A stretch of 24,779 nt of DNA from CAYSLC01 sp964431545 (lineage in GTDB: Bacteria > Desulfobacterota > Desulfobacteria > Desulfobacterales > JAABSP01). Positions 13,663-20,438 of the stretch are shown piece after piece. Made by a program: the position numbers and the translations under genes. The DNA is taken from contig CAYSLC010000063.1 in the NCBI GenBank assembly GCA_964431545.1, forward strand, positions 1 through 24,779. The letters run 5' to 3'. The notes under the pieces are model-generated. The model searched no databases, had not been told where the DNA came from, and worked only from the letters and a program-made list of their open reading frames with translations. The first letter of the stretch is position 1; the number at the start of each line of letters is the position of its first letter.

Positions 13663-14907
13663 ATGCCGGTTTTCGCGTATAAGGCGGCCGACGGCGGCGG
13701 GCGCGTGGTGCGGGGATCCCTGGAATCCCCGGACGAGCGGAGCGTGGCCGGCAAGCTCCAGGAGATGGGCTATATCCCCATCCGGATCCGGGAGACCGGT
13801 GGGAATGCCGCATCGGTCTCCGGCCGGATCCTGAGCCTGGACGTTTCCGGGCTCTTTCGCGCGGCGTTTCTCCGGGCCTCCACCAAGGATGTCCAGCGGT
13901 TCACCCAGGATCTGGCCGCCCTCCTGGAGGCCGGCGTCCCCGTGGACCGGGCCCTGTCCATCCTCATCGACACCACGGAAAACCCCCGGTTTCGCCGGAC
14001 CATCGAAGAGATCCTCAAATCGGTCCAGGGGGGCAGCTACCTCTCCGACGCCCTGGCCCGATATCCCAGGATCTTCTCGGAGTTCTACGTCAACATGGTC
14101 CGGGCCGGAGAGGCGGGGGGCGTGCTGGAGGCGGTGCTGGTCCGATTGGGGGATTTCCTGGAGAGCGCCCGGGAACTCAAGGAGTATATCACCTCCGCCC
14201 TGGTCTATCCCCTCTTTCTGGTCTGTGTGGGGGGGATCTCCATCATTATCCTGATGACCTTCGTGATCCCCAAGTTTTCCATCATCTTCTCCGACATGGG
14301 CGGAACCATTCCCCTCTCCACACAGGTGCTTCTCGCCCTGAGCGACGGGATCCGCCGCTACTGGTGGGCCATCCTGGCCGCCGCGGCCGGCATGGTCCTG
14401 GGATACCGACAGTATGCTCGAACCGAGTCGGGGAGACGGCGCATCGACCGGTGGAAGCTCGCCCCGCCGGTGGGCGGGGATCTGGTCCGGAACATCGAGA
14501 TGGCCCGGTTTTCCAGGACCCTGGGCACGCTGACCCAGAGCGGGGTCCCCATCCTCCAGGCCCTGCGCCTGGTGAAGGGGATCATCTCCAACCGGATCAT
14601 CGCGGGCGCCGTCGGTAACCTCCACGACCGGGTCAAGGAGGGGGACCGGCTCTCCCAGTCCTTGCGGGAAGGGGATCTCTTCCCCTCCCTTGCCGTCCAG
14701 ATGATCATGGTGGGGGAGGAGTCGGGGAAGCTGGACGAGATGCTGCTCCGGGTGGCCGAGAACTACGAGAAGGTCGTTCGGAACACCATCAAGCGCCTCA
14801 TCAGCTTCCTGGAGCCGGCCATGATCCTGGTTATGGGACTGATCGTGGGATTCATCGTGATCTCCATGCTCATGGCCATCTTCAGCATCAACGAAATGCC
14901 ATTTTAG
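13663..14907 (+). CDS. gspF: Type II secretion inner-membrane platform protein GspF
   Basis: This 414-residue protein is the polytopic core of the T2SS inner-membrane platform and couples the GspE ATPase to pseudopilin extraction. It starts with the family signature MPVFAYKAADGGGRVVRG and has two T2SSF cytoplasmic domains (about 75-195 and 275-395). Each carries the FTQDLAALLEAGVP- or FSRTLGTLTQSGVP-type motif. Membrane segments are at about 180-203, 233-248 and 387-410. The ATG at 13663 lies 2 bp after the gspE stop with GGAG inside the end of gspE, so translation is coupled. The long frame upstream of this ATG lies within gspE and is not used. Confidence 0.96.
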   Translation: MPVFAYKAADGGGRVVRGSLESPDERSVAGKLQEMGYIPIRIRETGGNAASVSGRILSLDVSGLFRAAFLRASTKDVQRFTQDLAALLEAGVPVDRALSILIDTTENPRFRRTIEEILKSVQGGSYLSDALARYPRIFSEFYVNMVRAGEAGGVLEAVLVRLGDFLESARELKEYITSALVYPLFLVCVGGISIIILMTFVIPKFSIIFSDMGGTIPLSTQVLLALSDGIRRYWWAILAAAAGMVLGYRQYARTESGRRRIDRWKLAPPVGGDLVRNIEMARFSRTLGTLTQSGVPILQALRLVKGIISNRIIAGAVGNLHDRVKEGDRLSQSLREGDLFPSLAVQMIMVGEESGKLDEMLLRVAENYEKVVRNTIKRLISFLEPAMILVMGLIVGFIVISMLMAIFSINEMPF

Positions 14908-14916
14908 GAGTACGGA

Positions 14917-15351
14917 ATGGAATACATGGAAACCAAGGAGAGCGGCTTCACCCTCATCGAGCTGCTGATCGTCATGGTGATCCTGGGCCTTCTGGCGGCC
15001 CTGGTGGCGCCCAAAATGTTCGGAAAGACGGTCTCCTCGAGACAGAAGGCGGCCAAGGCCCAGATCTCGTTGTTCGAAACGGCGGTGGATACGTTTCGCC
15101 TGGACACCGGAAGGTTCCCAACCACGGAGCAGGGGTTGAGGGCACTGCGGAATCAGCCCGACGGAATGGACAAGTGGGACGGCCCCTATCTGCCCAAGGA
15201 GGTGCCTCTGGATCCCTGGGGCAATCCGTACATGTACCAGTACCCCGGGGCGCACGGCGATTATGACATCCTCTCCCTGGGCGCCGATGGGACGCTGGGG
15301 GGGGAGGAGGAGAACACCGACATCGTCAGTTGGAAAAATCTTGGGGAATGA
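14917..15351 (+). CDS. gspG: Major pseudopilin GspG
   Basis: This 144-residue major subunit of the T2SS pseudopilus is processed by the prepilin peptidase after Gly10 (KESG-FTLIE), leaving the conserved Glu at mature position 5. A hydrophobic helix follows, then the globular domain with FRLDTGRFPTTEQGLRAL, YLPKEVPLDPWGNPY, and the C-terminal calcium-binding loop LGADGTLGGEEENTD typical of GspG. TAGGAG precedes the ATG, 9 bp after gspF. Its stop overlaps the gspH start. No prepilin peptidase gene (gspO/pilD) is in the window, so processing must use one encoded elsewhere. Confidence 0.97.
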   Translation: MEYMETKESGFTLIELLIVMVILGLLAALVAPKMFGKTVSSRQKAAKAQISLFETAVDTFRLDTGRFPTTEQGLRALRNQPDGMDKWDGPYLPKEVPLDPWGNPYMYQYPGAHGDYDILSLGADGTLGGEEENTDIVSWKNLGE

Positions 15352-15887
15352 TGCGGGCATCCGTCCGTGTCCGAAGCGGTTTCACTCTCCTGGAACTCCT
15401 GGTGGTTCTGGTGATCATCGGTCTTGCGGCCGGTTTTGTCGGCCCACGGCTCGCGGGTTCCCTCGGGGGGGTGCAACTGAAGACGGCATCCAAAAAGGTC
15501 GCCGGGGTGTTGAGATATGCGAGGAGTCGAGCCACCGCGGAGAGCGTGGGGTACCGGACGATGTTCGATGCCCGAAGGGGAGTGCTCCGGGTGGAGCCCG
15601 ATCCTGAAAACAGGGGGCCGGCCCGCTGGGAGGGAACCATCCCGGAGGAGGACGGGATATCCGCCCAACGCTATCGACTGCCGGATGGGGTTCGTTTTCG
15701 CCGAATGGAAACCGGTATCGGGGAATCCACGGAGACGTCGGTATTGGAAATCTATTTTTTTCCCAGCGGCGGCAGCAGTGGAGGACGCGTTTATCTGTCC
15801 GATGGAACCGGTGATCGGTACAGGGTGGAAGTCGATTTCATCACCGGAACGGTCCGTCTGGAGACGGGTGGAGATGATATCTCCTAG
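15348..15887 (+). CDS. gspH: Minor pseudopilin GspH
   Basis: This 179-residue minor pseudopilin has the prepilin leader MMRASVRVRSG-FTLLE. A hydrophobic helix (LLVVLVIIGLAAGFVGPRLA) and a GspH-type beta-rich domain follow, including YRLPDGVRF and LEIYFFPSGGSSGGRVYL. In known systems GspH joins GspI, J and K in the initiating pseudopilus tip. The start ATG at 15348 overlaps the gspG stop by 4 nt (ATGA). A longer frame to 15330 is less likely because the overlap fits the operon style. Confidence 0.92.
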   Translation: MMRASVRVRSGFTLLELLVVLVIIGLAAGFVGPRLAGSLGGVQLKTASKKVAGVLRYARSRATAESVGYRTMFDARRGVLRVEPDPENRGPARWEGTIPEEDGISAQRYRLPDGVRFRRMETGIGESTETSVLEIYFFPSGGSSGGRVYLSDGTGDRYRVEVDFITGTVRLETGGDDIS

Positions 15888-15900
15888 AGGGGGCCTCCCC

Positions 15901-16302
15901 GTGGCGCCGCACCGTGGTTTCACCCTGATCGAAATCCTTGTGGCCATGATGGTCCTGTCCATCTGCATCACCGTTATCCTCCAACTCTTTTCCGGAGGCC
16001 TTCGGTCGAGCCGGCTTTCCGATGACTACACGCGGGCCGTATTCCTGGCCGCCGAGAAAATGGAGGAATTGCTTTTACGGGACCGGCTGGGGGAGAAATC
16101 CGTGGAGGGAGACTTCGAGGGGGGATACCGTTGGGCCGCCCGCATCAGGCCCGTGACGGATGATGCCGCGGAAGCGGCTATCCGGGAGCGCCGGGGTCTG
16201 TTCGATATCTCGGTGGACGTGCTTTGGAAGGAGGAGGAGCGGGAGAAGCGCTTCCGCCTTCAAACGCTGAAATATGCCTGGAAGCTCCAGGAAGAATCAT
16301 AA
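15901..16302 (+). CDS. gspI: Minor pseudopilin GspI
   Basis: This minor pseudopilin of about 133 residues has a cleavage site in HRG-FTLIEILVAMMV. The helix is followed by the GspI fold with RAVFLAAEKMEELLLRDRLG, where the A-x-x-K-M-E motif is typical, and VLWKEEEREKRFRLQTL. The start is uncertain. GTG at 15901 gives a short leader (MAPHRG) and has AGAGGGG 8 nt upstream. ATG at 15874 overlaps gspH by 14 nt and has GGAGA 9 nt upstream, which would give 142 residues. The larger frame reaching back to 15517 is a shadow of gspH. It belongs to the tip complex with GspJ and GspK. Confidence 0.9.
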   Translation: MAPHRGFTLIEILVAMMVLSICITVILQLFSGGLRSSRLSDDYTRAVFLAAEKMEELLLRDRLGEKSVEGDFEGGYRWAARIRPVTDDAAEAAIRERRGLFDISVDVLWKEEEREKRFRLQTLKYAWKLQEES

Positions 16303-16930
16303 ACCCGAAGGGGGCTCCGGATTCACTCTTCTGGAACTGCTCATCTCCATGACCATTTTGTCGGTGGTCGTGGTTCTCGCATTCGGGGCCTTTCGAATCG
16401 GTGTGAGGGCTTGGGAACGGGGGGAAAAGGATATCGAAAGCCGCCAGCGGTATCGGATCGTTCTCGATATGATCAAGCGGCAGATCGCATCGATGAGAAT
16501 CGAGGACACGCGGATCCACGGAGAAAAAGTGTTCGTGGTCGGCGATGACCATTCCCTTTCGTTCGTATCCGACATCCCGGTGAATCCGAGGAATATTCAC
16601 GGGCCGGTGTGGGTCAAATATGTGGTGGACGGGATCCGGGGAAACGAGCGATTGACGTTCCATGAACGGAACACCATCGAGATCTCCGGAGAAGAGGATT
16701 GGCGGAATCCCGGTGAAGACGACTTCCATCTGCTGCTACCGGAAGCCCACCGAATTTATTTCGAATACCTGAAGTCCGTCGAAGAGGAAGGCTTTCTGGA
16801 ATGGCAGTCCCAATGGGATCCGGAGATCGACGCGGCCTTCCCCCTGGCCGTTCGGCTAACGTTTCTGGAGGAACCCGGGAAACAGCCCCTGAAGATTCTG
16901 GCACGATTTCCGCATAACCCAAATCGATGA
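16274..16930 (+). CDS. gspJ: Minor pseudopilin GspJ
   Basis: This 218-residue minor pseudopilin has the leader MPGSSRKNHKPEGGSG-FTLLE and the hydrophobic helix LLISMTILSVVVVLAFGAFR. A GspJ-type soluble domain follows (SRQRYRIVLDMIKRQIASMR, LSFVSDIPVN, AFPLAVRLTFLEE). It overlaps the end of gspI by 29 nt. No good ribosome site is visible before the ATG at 16274, so it probably depends on translational coupling. From here to gspC the DNA seems slightly less GC-rich than gspE-F, without any break in synteny. Confidence 0.92.
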   Translation: MPGSSRKNHKPEGGSGFTLLELLISMTILSVVVVLAFGAFRIGVRAWERGEKDIESRQRYRIVLDMIKRQIASMRIEDTRIHGEKVFVVGDDHSLSFVSDIPVNPRNIHGPVWVKYVVDGIRGNERLTFHERNTIEISGEEDWRNPGEDDFHLLLPEAHRIYFEYLKSVEEEGFLEWQSQWDPEIDAAFPLAVRLTFLEEPGKQPLKILARFPHNPNR

Positions 16931-17925
16931 TCGAACTTTATGGAAATTCGAAAGGGATCGCCCTGTTCTTGGTGCTTTGGGTACTGACGCTTCTTTCCGT
17001 GATCGTGGGGGAGTTCTGCCATGCCATGAGAACGGAGGTGAACATCACCCGGAATTACAAAGAGAAGATCCAGGCGTATTATATCGCCCATGCCGGCCTC
17101 CAGTCCGCCATCGAAGGCTTGACCGAGGTTCGGAACAGACCCGCGAGTATTTCTACGACGGAGGTAGACAACGGCTGGAGGTGGCGAATCAACACGGACC
17201 TTCCCGAAGTTTCCTTCGGGGTTGGATCCTATCAGGTCCGGATCGACAATGAAGCGGGAAGAATCGATCTCAACGGGGCCGATGCCGCCCTCCTTTATAT
17301 GATGCTGCAACCTTTCGACATGGAGGAGGAGAAGAAACGGATCATCGTCGATTCGATTCTGGACTGGCGGGATCCGGACAGTTTTCACCGGTTGAACGGG
17401 GCCGAGGATGAATACTACCGCGGATTGCCCGATCCCTATGAAGCGACGGACGGACCGTTCAGCTCCGTGGAGGAGTTGCTTCTGGTCCGGGAGGTTACAC
17501 CGGCCCTTTTCCACGGCGGTCTACGAGAGATGGTGACGGTAACCCCGGTGATGCCCTCCCCGCGAGGAGATCGAAACGCCGAGACCGGGAAACAGGGCGC
17601 CGAAAACCGGATCAACATCAATGCCGCTCCCCCAAGGGTGCTCCTGGCGCTGCCCAAAATCGACCCGACCGTACTGGAACAGATCCTGGAATTCCGCGCG
17701 GAAAAGGATTTTCGGTCCGCATCCGAGATCGTGACCGTTGTGGGAGGAGAGGTCTATGCGGCCATCCGTTCCCACATCACCCTGGAAGAGTCTCCCTTCT
17801 ATTTTATCCGATCGAGCGGTCACCTTGCCGGGAGCCGTGTTGAATCCCGGCTCGGGGCGATGATTTTCATGGACGAGAATCTGGAAGAGAAATATCGCAT
17901 CGTGCGGTGGATGGACCGGATATAA
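16927..17925 (+). CDS. gspK: Minor pseudopilin GspK
   Basis: This 332-residue protein is the large tip pseudopilin. The leader is MIELYGNSKG-IALFLVLWVL. Mature position 5 is Leu instead of the Glu found in the other four pseudopilins, a known feature of GspK/XcpX proteins. The first soluble part has AYYIAHAGLQSAIEGL and IDNEAGRIDLNGADAALLYM, followed by LDWRDPDSFHRLNGAEDEYY, which is the GspK signature. A helix-hairpin-helix-like/SAM region near residues 225-275 follows (ININAAPPRVLLALPKIDPT, ILEFRAEKDFRSASEI). The start overlaps the gspJ stop as ATGA. It probably caps the pseudopilus with GspI and GspJ. Confidence 0.95.
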   Translation: MIELYGNSKGIALFLVLWVLTLLSVIVGEFCHAMRTEVNITRNYKEKIQAYYIAHAGLQSAIEGLTEVRNRPASISTTEVDNGWRWRINTDLPEVSFGVGSYQVRIDNEAGRIDLNGADAALLYMMLQPFDMEEEKKRIIVDSILDWRDPDSFHRLNGAEDEYYRGLPDPYEATDGPFSSVEELLLVREVTPALFHGGLREMVTVTPVMPSPRGDRNAETGKQGAENRININAAPPRVLLALPKIDPTVLEQILEFRAEKDFRSASEIVTVVGGEVYAAIRSHITLEESPFYFIRSSGHLAGSRVESRLGAMIFMDENLEEKYRIVRWMDRI

Positions 17926-17938
17926 CCGAGGATCATTC

Positions 17939-19105
17939 ATGATCTTTCAAGAGAGCCTGGGCATCGACATCCAAGATCGGAGCGTGACCATCGCCCATCT
18001 GAAACGGACCCTCCGAGGGGCGAAGCTGATCCACCACGCCAGGTATGCCCTTGGCACCGAGGAAGGAAACGAGGCCAGGCTCCAATCGATCCGACAGTTC
18101 TTGATCGATTTCATGAAGGAGTACCACATCTCCTCCCCTTCCATCTTCCTGGCCCTGGGAGAGAAACGGACGATATCGAAGCAGATCGAACTGCCGGCCA
18201 TTGTCAAGGAGGATCTCCGGACGACCCTCACCTATGAACTGGAAAAGCACGTGCCGGTTCCGGAGAACGAGGTCCACTTCGACTACCACCTGCTGGCGGA
18301 AGATCGGGAAAAGCTGACCCTGCTGCTGGTTGTCATCAAGAAGAAGGATCTTCAACCCTACCTCGATGTCGCAAGGGCCGTTCCGGGCGGGTGTTCCGGC
18401 ATCGAAATCGATCGGACCGCCGCCGCAAACTGGCTCGCCTATGGCGGTAATGGCGGCGGTAAAGATCGGTTGACGACCTGGCTGCAAAAGGGGTACGACG
18501 CTGAAGCCATGGGCTCCGATTCGTTCAAAATGCCCTTGCCCTCCATGGATTTGGCTCCCGCGGTGGGAGCGGGGATCAAGGGCATGGGGGAGCCGACGGT
18601 CGATATCAATCTGTTGCCGGAGGCGTTCCGGAAAAAGCCGAGCCGGATCGGCCGGTACCTGTTTCTCGTTCTGACCGGCATCACGATCCTGGCCCTGCTG
18701 GCGCTGGTGGGCGGCCACCTCGTCAAACAACGGATGGCGATCAACACCATCGATGCGCGAATTGCCCAGCTCCGCGGGACGGTGGACGCCTATGATCGTT
18801 TGCAGGAACGAAAGCAGGTTCTGGAGACCCGGATGGACTATCTGGAGAGCGTCGTCGGCCGCCGGGTTTCGGTGCTCGAAGTGGTGGCGGAATTGACCCG
18901 GACCGTTCCGGAAACCGCGTGGGTCCGGGATCTCAAAATCGACGAAAAGGGCGTGGAGATCGAGGGAAACGCGGAGTCCGCCTCGGAGCTGATCGCCCTG
19001 ATCGAGTCCTCTCCTCTTTTTTCGGATGCGGTTTTCCTCTCCACCATCACCAAGGAGCGGGATGGCATGGAGAAGTTTCGCATCGGATTCAAGCTGGAGA
19101 CCTGA
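17939..19105 (+). CDS. gspL: T2SS assembly protein GspL (PilM-PilN-like architecture)
   Basis: This 388-residue inner-membrane protein recruits GspE. The cytoplasmic part (1-about 165) is actin/PilM-like, starting SLGIDIQDRSVTIAHL and including YELEKHVPVPENEVHFDYHL. Compared with full PilM it is short: the second half of the actin-like fold, after GIEIDRTAAANWL, is reduced to a Gly-rich linker. Then comes VDINLLPEAFRKKP (221-234), the PilN signature, one membrane helix (about 239-260), a coiled coil and a periplasmic ferredoxin-like domain ending FRIGFKLET. It starts 13 bp after gspK and is followed by gspM after 4 bp. The GspL role is given by position and architecture. Confidence 0.88.
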   Translation: MIFQESLGIDIQDRSVTIAHLKRTLRGAKLIHHARYALGTEEGNEARLQSIRQFLIDFMKEYHISSPSIFLALGEKRTISKQIELPAIVKEDLRTTLTYELEKHVPVPENEVHFDYHLLAEDREKLTLLLVVIKKKDLQPYLDVARAVPGGCSGIEIDRTAAANWLAYGGNGGGKDRLTTWLQKGYDAEAMGSDSFKMPLPSMDLAPAVGAGIKGMGEPTVDINLLPEAFRKKPSRIGRYLFLVLTGITILALLALVGGHLVKQRMAINTIDARIAQLRGTVDAYDRLQERKQVLETRMDYLESVVGRRVSVLEVVAELTRTVPETAWVRDLKIDEKGVEIEGNAESASELIALIESSPLFSDAVFLSTITKERDGMEKFRIGFKLET

Positions 19106-19109
19106 TCCA

Positions 19110-19691
19110 TTGAAGCTTCCTTCCAACAGAACCGTCCGGTTGTTGATTGTCGGGGCGCTTCTGCTTTCCATCGGAGCGATCTATCGCTTCTATCCGACAA
19201 TCAAGGGTGTATTTTTTCTGGAAGAAGAGATTGCCGTCAAAACCCGGCAATTGCGGAAGTTTCAAAAGATCGAGGCGGAAAAACGGCGCCTGGAAGCCTC
19301 ACTGGCCTCGTTGGTTCGGTCCATCGATGTCGCGGAATCCGGCTTTTTGAACGGACAGACGCCTGCCCTCGCAGCCGTCGATATCCAGAATCTGGTCAAC
19401 AACATCGCCCGGAGGAGCGAGGTGGAGATCCAGCGGATGCGGGTCCTGGCGCCCCGGGAAAGCGAAGAGGAGAACGAGGCCCTGCGAAACTATGTCCGGG
19501 TACCCGTCCAGGTGACGCTCAACGGGAACATCCGGCAGATCAAGGAGATCCTCTACGGGATCGAGAGTTCACCGAAGCTCCTGTCGGTGGATGAACTCCG
19601 GATTCGGGTGGTGAGCCAGCAAGATCCTCGCAATCTCTTCTGCCTTTTCACGGTCAGCGGCCTGATGAAGGGCACGACGGAACCGAGTTGA
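19110..19691 (+). CDS. gspM: T2SS assembly protein GspM (PilO-like)
   Basis: This 193-residue bitopic inner-membrane protein has a short cytoplasmic start (MKLPSNRTVR), one membrane helix (about 11-27) and a coiled coil (EEEIAVKTRQLRKFQKIEAE). A periplasmic ferredoxin-like T2SSM/PilO domain follows, containing VDIQNLVNNIARRSEVEIQR, VPVQVTLNGNIRQIKEILYG and ESSPKLLSVDEL. The best start is TTG at 19110. GGAGA lies 9 nt upstream, and the longer frame reaching to 19026 would read out of frame through gspL. In the T2SS it pairs with GspL, as PilO does with PilN. Confidence 0.87.
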   Translation: MKLPSNRTVRLLIVGALLLSIGAIYRFYPTIKGVFFLEEEIAVKTRQLRKFQKIEAEKRRLEASLASLVRSIDVAESGFLNGQTPALAAVDIQNLVNNIARRSEVEIQRMRVLAPRESEEENEALRNYVRVPVQVTLNGNIRQIKEILYGIESSPKLLSVDELRIRVVSQQDPRNLFCLFTVSGLMKGTTEPS

Positions 19692-19701
19692 AGGAGAACC
19701 C

Positions 19702-20421
19702 ATGTCCCTGAAGGTCTGGCTGATCAATCTGGCACTGATCATCGTCTCCACCTTCCTCGTTTTGGAGGCCCGGGAGATGTGGACGATGAGAAGACAGCCC
19801 GACCACGATCCACCGGTCGGGGACGTAAGTATCCAGGGGGAGGCAAAGCCTCTTCGAAGAAACGATCCGGCGGAGTCCCGGTTCAATGTCGCCGTGGACG
19901 GAAATCTCTTCTCCCCGGAGCGGAAGGAGTATGTCCCGCCGGTGGAGGAGACGGAGCCGGCGGAACCGGAAGTCAAGAGCCTTCTGGTGAAGGGGAAAAA
20001 GATCGTCCTCCATGGGGTCATCCTCATGGATGGGTATAGGAAGGCGCTCATCAGCAACCCGGATCGCAAATCGGATGAACGGAAGGATCTTTGGGTAACG
20101 GAAGGCGGGGACATTGGGGGCTTGAAAGTCGAAGCCATTCGGAACGAGAGCATTCTTTTATCCGAAAAGGGGGACCGGTATGAGATCCGCCTGTACGAAA
20201 AGGACAAACCCCGAGCCTCCGGATTCGCCTCTCGAGGTACAAGTGAACGAGGTACAAGTGAAGGGGAGGGCACAGGGGAACCGATGGTGATCGAAACAGG
20301 GGAGGCCAAGCCGAAACCAGAAAAAAAAGAGGCCCCCGGCTCCTCCGAAGTGGAAGCGGACGGAGAATATGAAATCATTCAGACCCCATTCGGGGAGATC
20401 AAGCGAAAGAAGCGGAGTTGA
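19702..20421 (+). CDS. gspC: T2SS GspC-like protein (HR domain)
   Basis: This 239-residue bitopic protein has one N-terminal membrane helix (about 5-21, VWLINLALIIVSTFLVL). A periplasmic homology-region domain of the GspC/PulC type follows (about 55-170): FNVAVDGNLFSPER, VKGKKIVLHGVILMDGYRKA and LKVEAIRNESILLSEKGDRY. The C-terminal 70 residues are charged and low in complexity. They contain a short tandem repeat, end in TPFGEIKRKKRS, and have no PDZ domain. GspC connects the inner-membrane platform to the GspD secretin, and the adjacent secretin gene fits that role. AAGGAGAA precedes the ATG, 10 bp after gspM. Canonical operons begin with gspC-gspD; here the pair is at the end. Confidence 0.85.
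   Translation: MSLKVWLINLALIIVSTFLVLEAREMWTMRRQPDHDPPVGDVSIQGEAKPLRRNDPAESRFNVAVDGNLFSPERKEYVPPVEETEPAEPEVKSLLVKGKKIVLHGVILMDGYRKALISNPDRKSDERKDLWVTEGGDIGGLKVEAIRNESILLSEKGDRYEIRLYEKDKPRASGFASRGTSERGTSEGEGTGEPMVIETGEAKPKPEKKEAPGSSEVEADGEYEIIQTPFGEIKRKKRS
20233..20262 (+). repeat. Perfect 15-bp tandem repeat inside gspC
   Basis: CGAGGTACAAGTGAA occurs twice in tandem (20233-20247, 20248-20262) and encodes a repeated RGTSE peptide in the disordered tail. The unit is five codons, so gain or loss keeps the frame. Confidence 0.85.
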
Positions 20422-20438
20422 TTCGACATCGATGGTTC

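Noticed and set aside
12068..15360. Two long antisense frames (about 580 codons each) across gspE and gspF-G
   Set aside because: His/Gly/Asp-rich shadow translations opposite well-conserved T2SS genes.
15517..15873. Upstream extension of gspI within gspH
   Set aside because: It lies in another frame of gspH; real GspI begins with a short prepilin leader.
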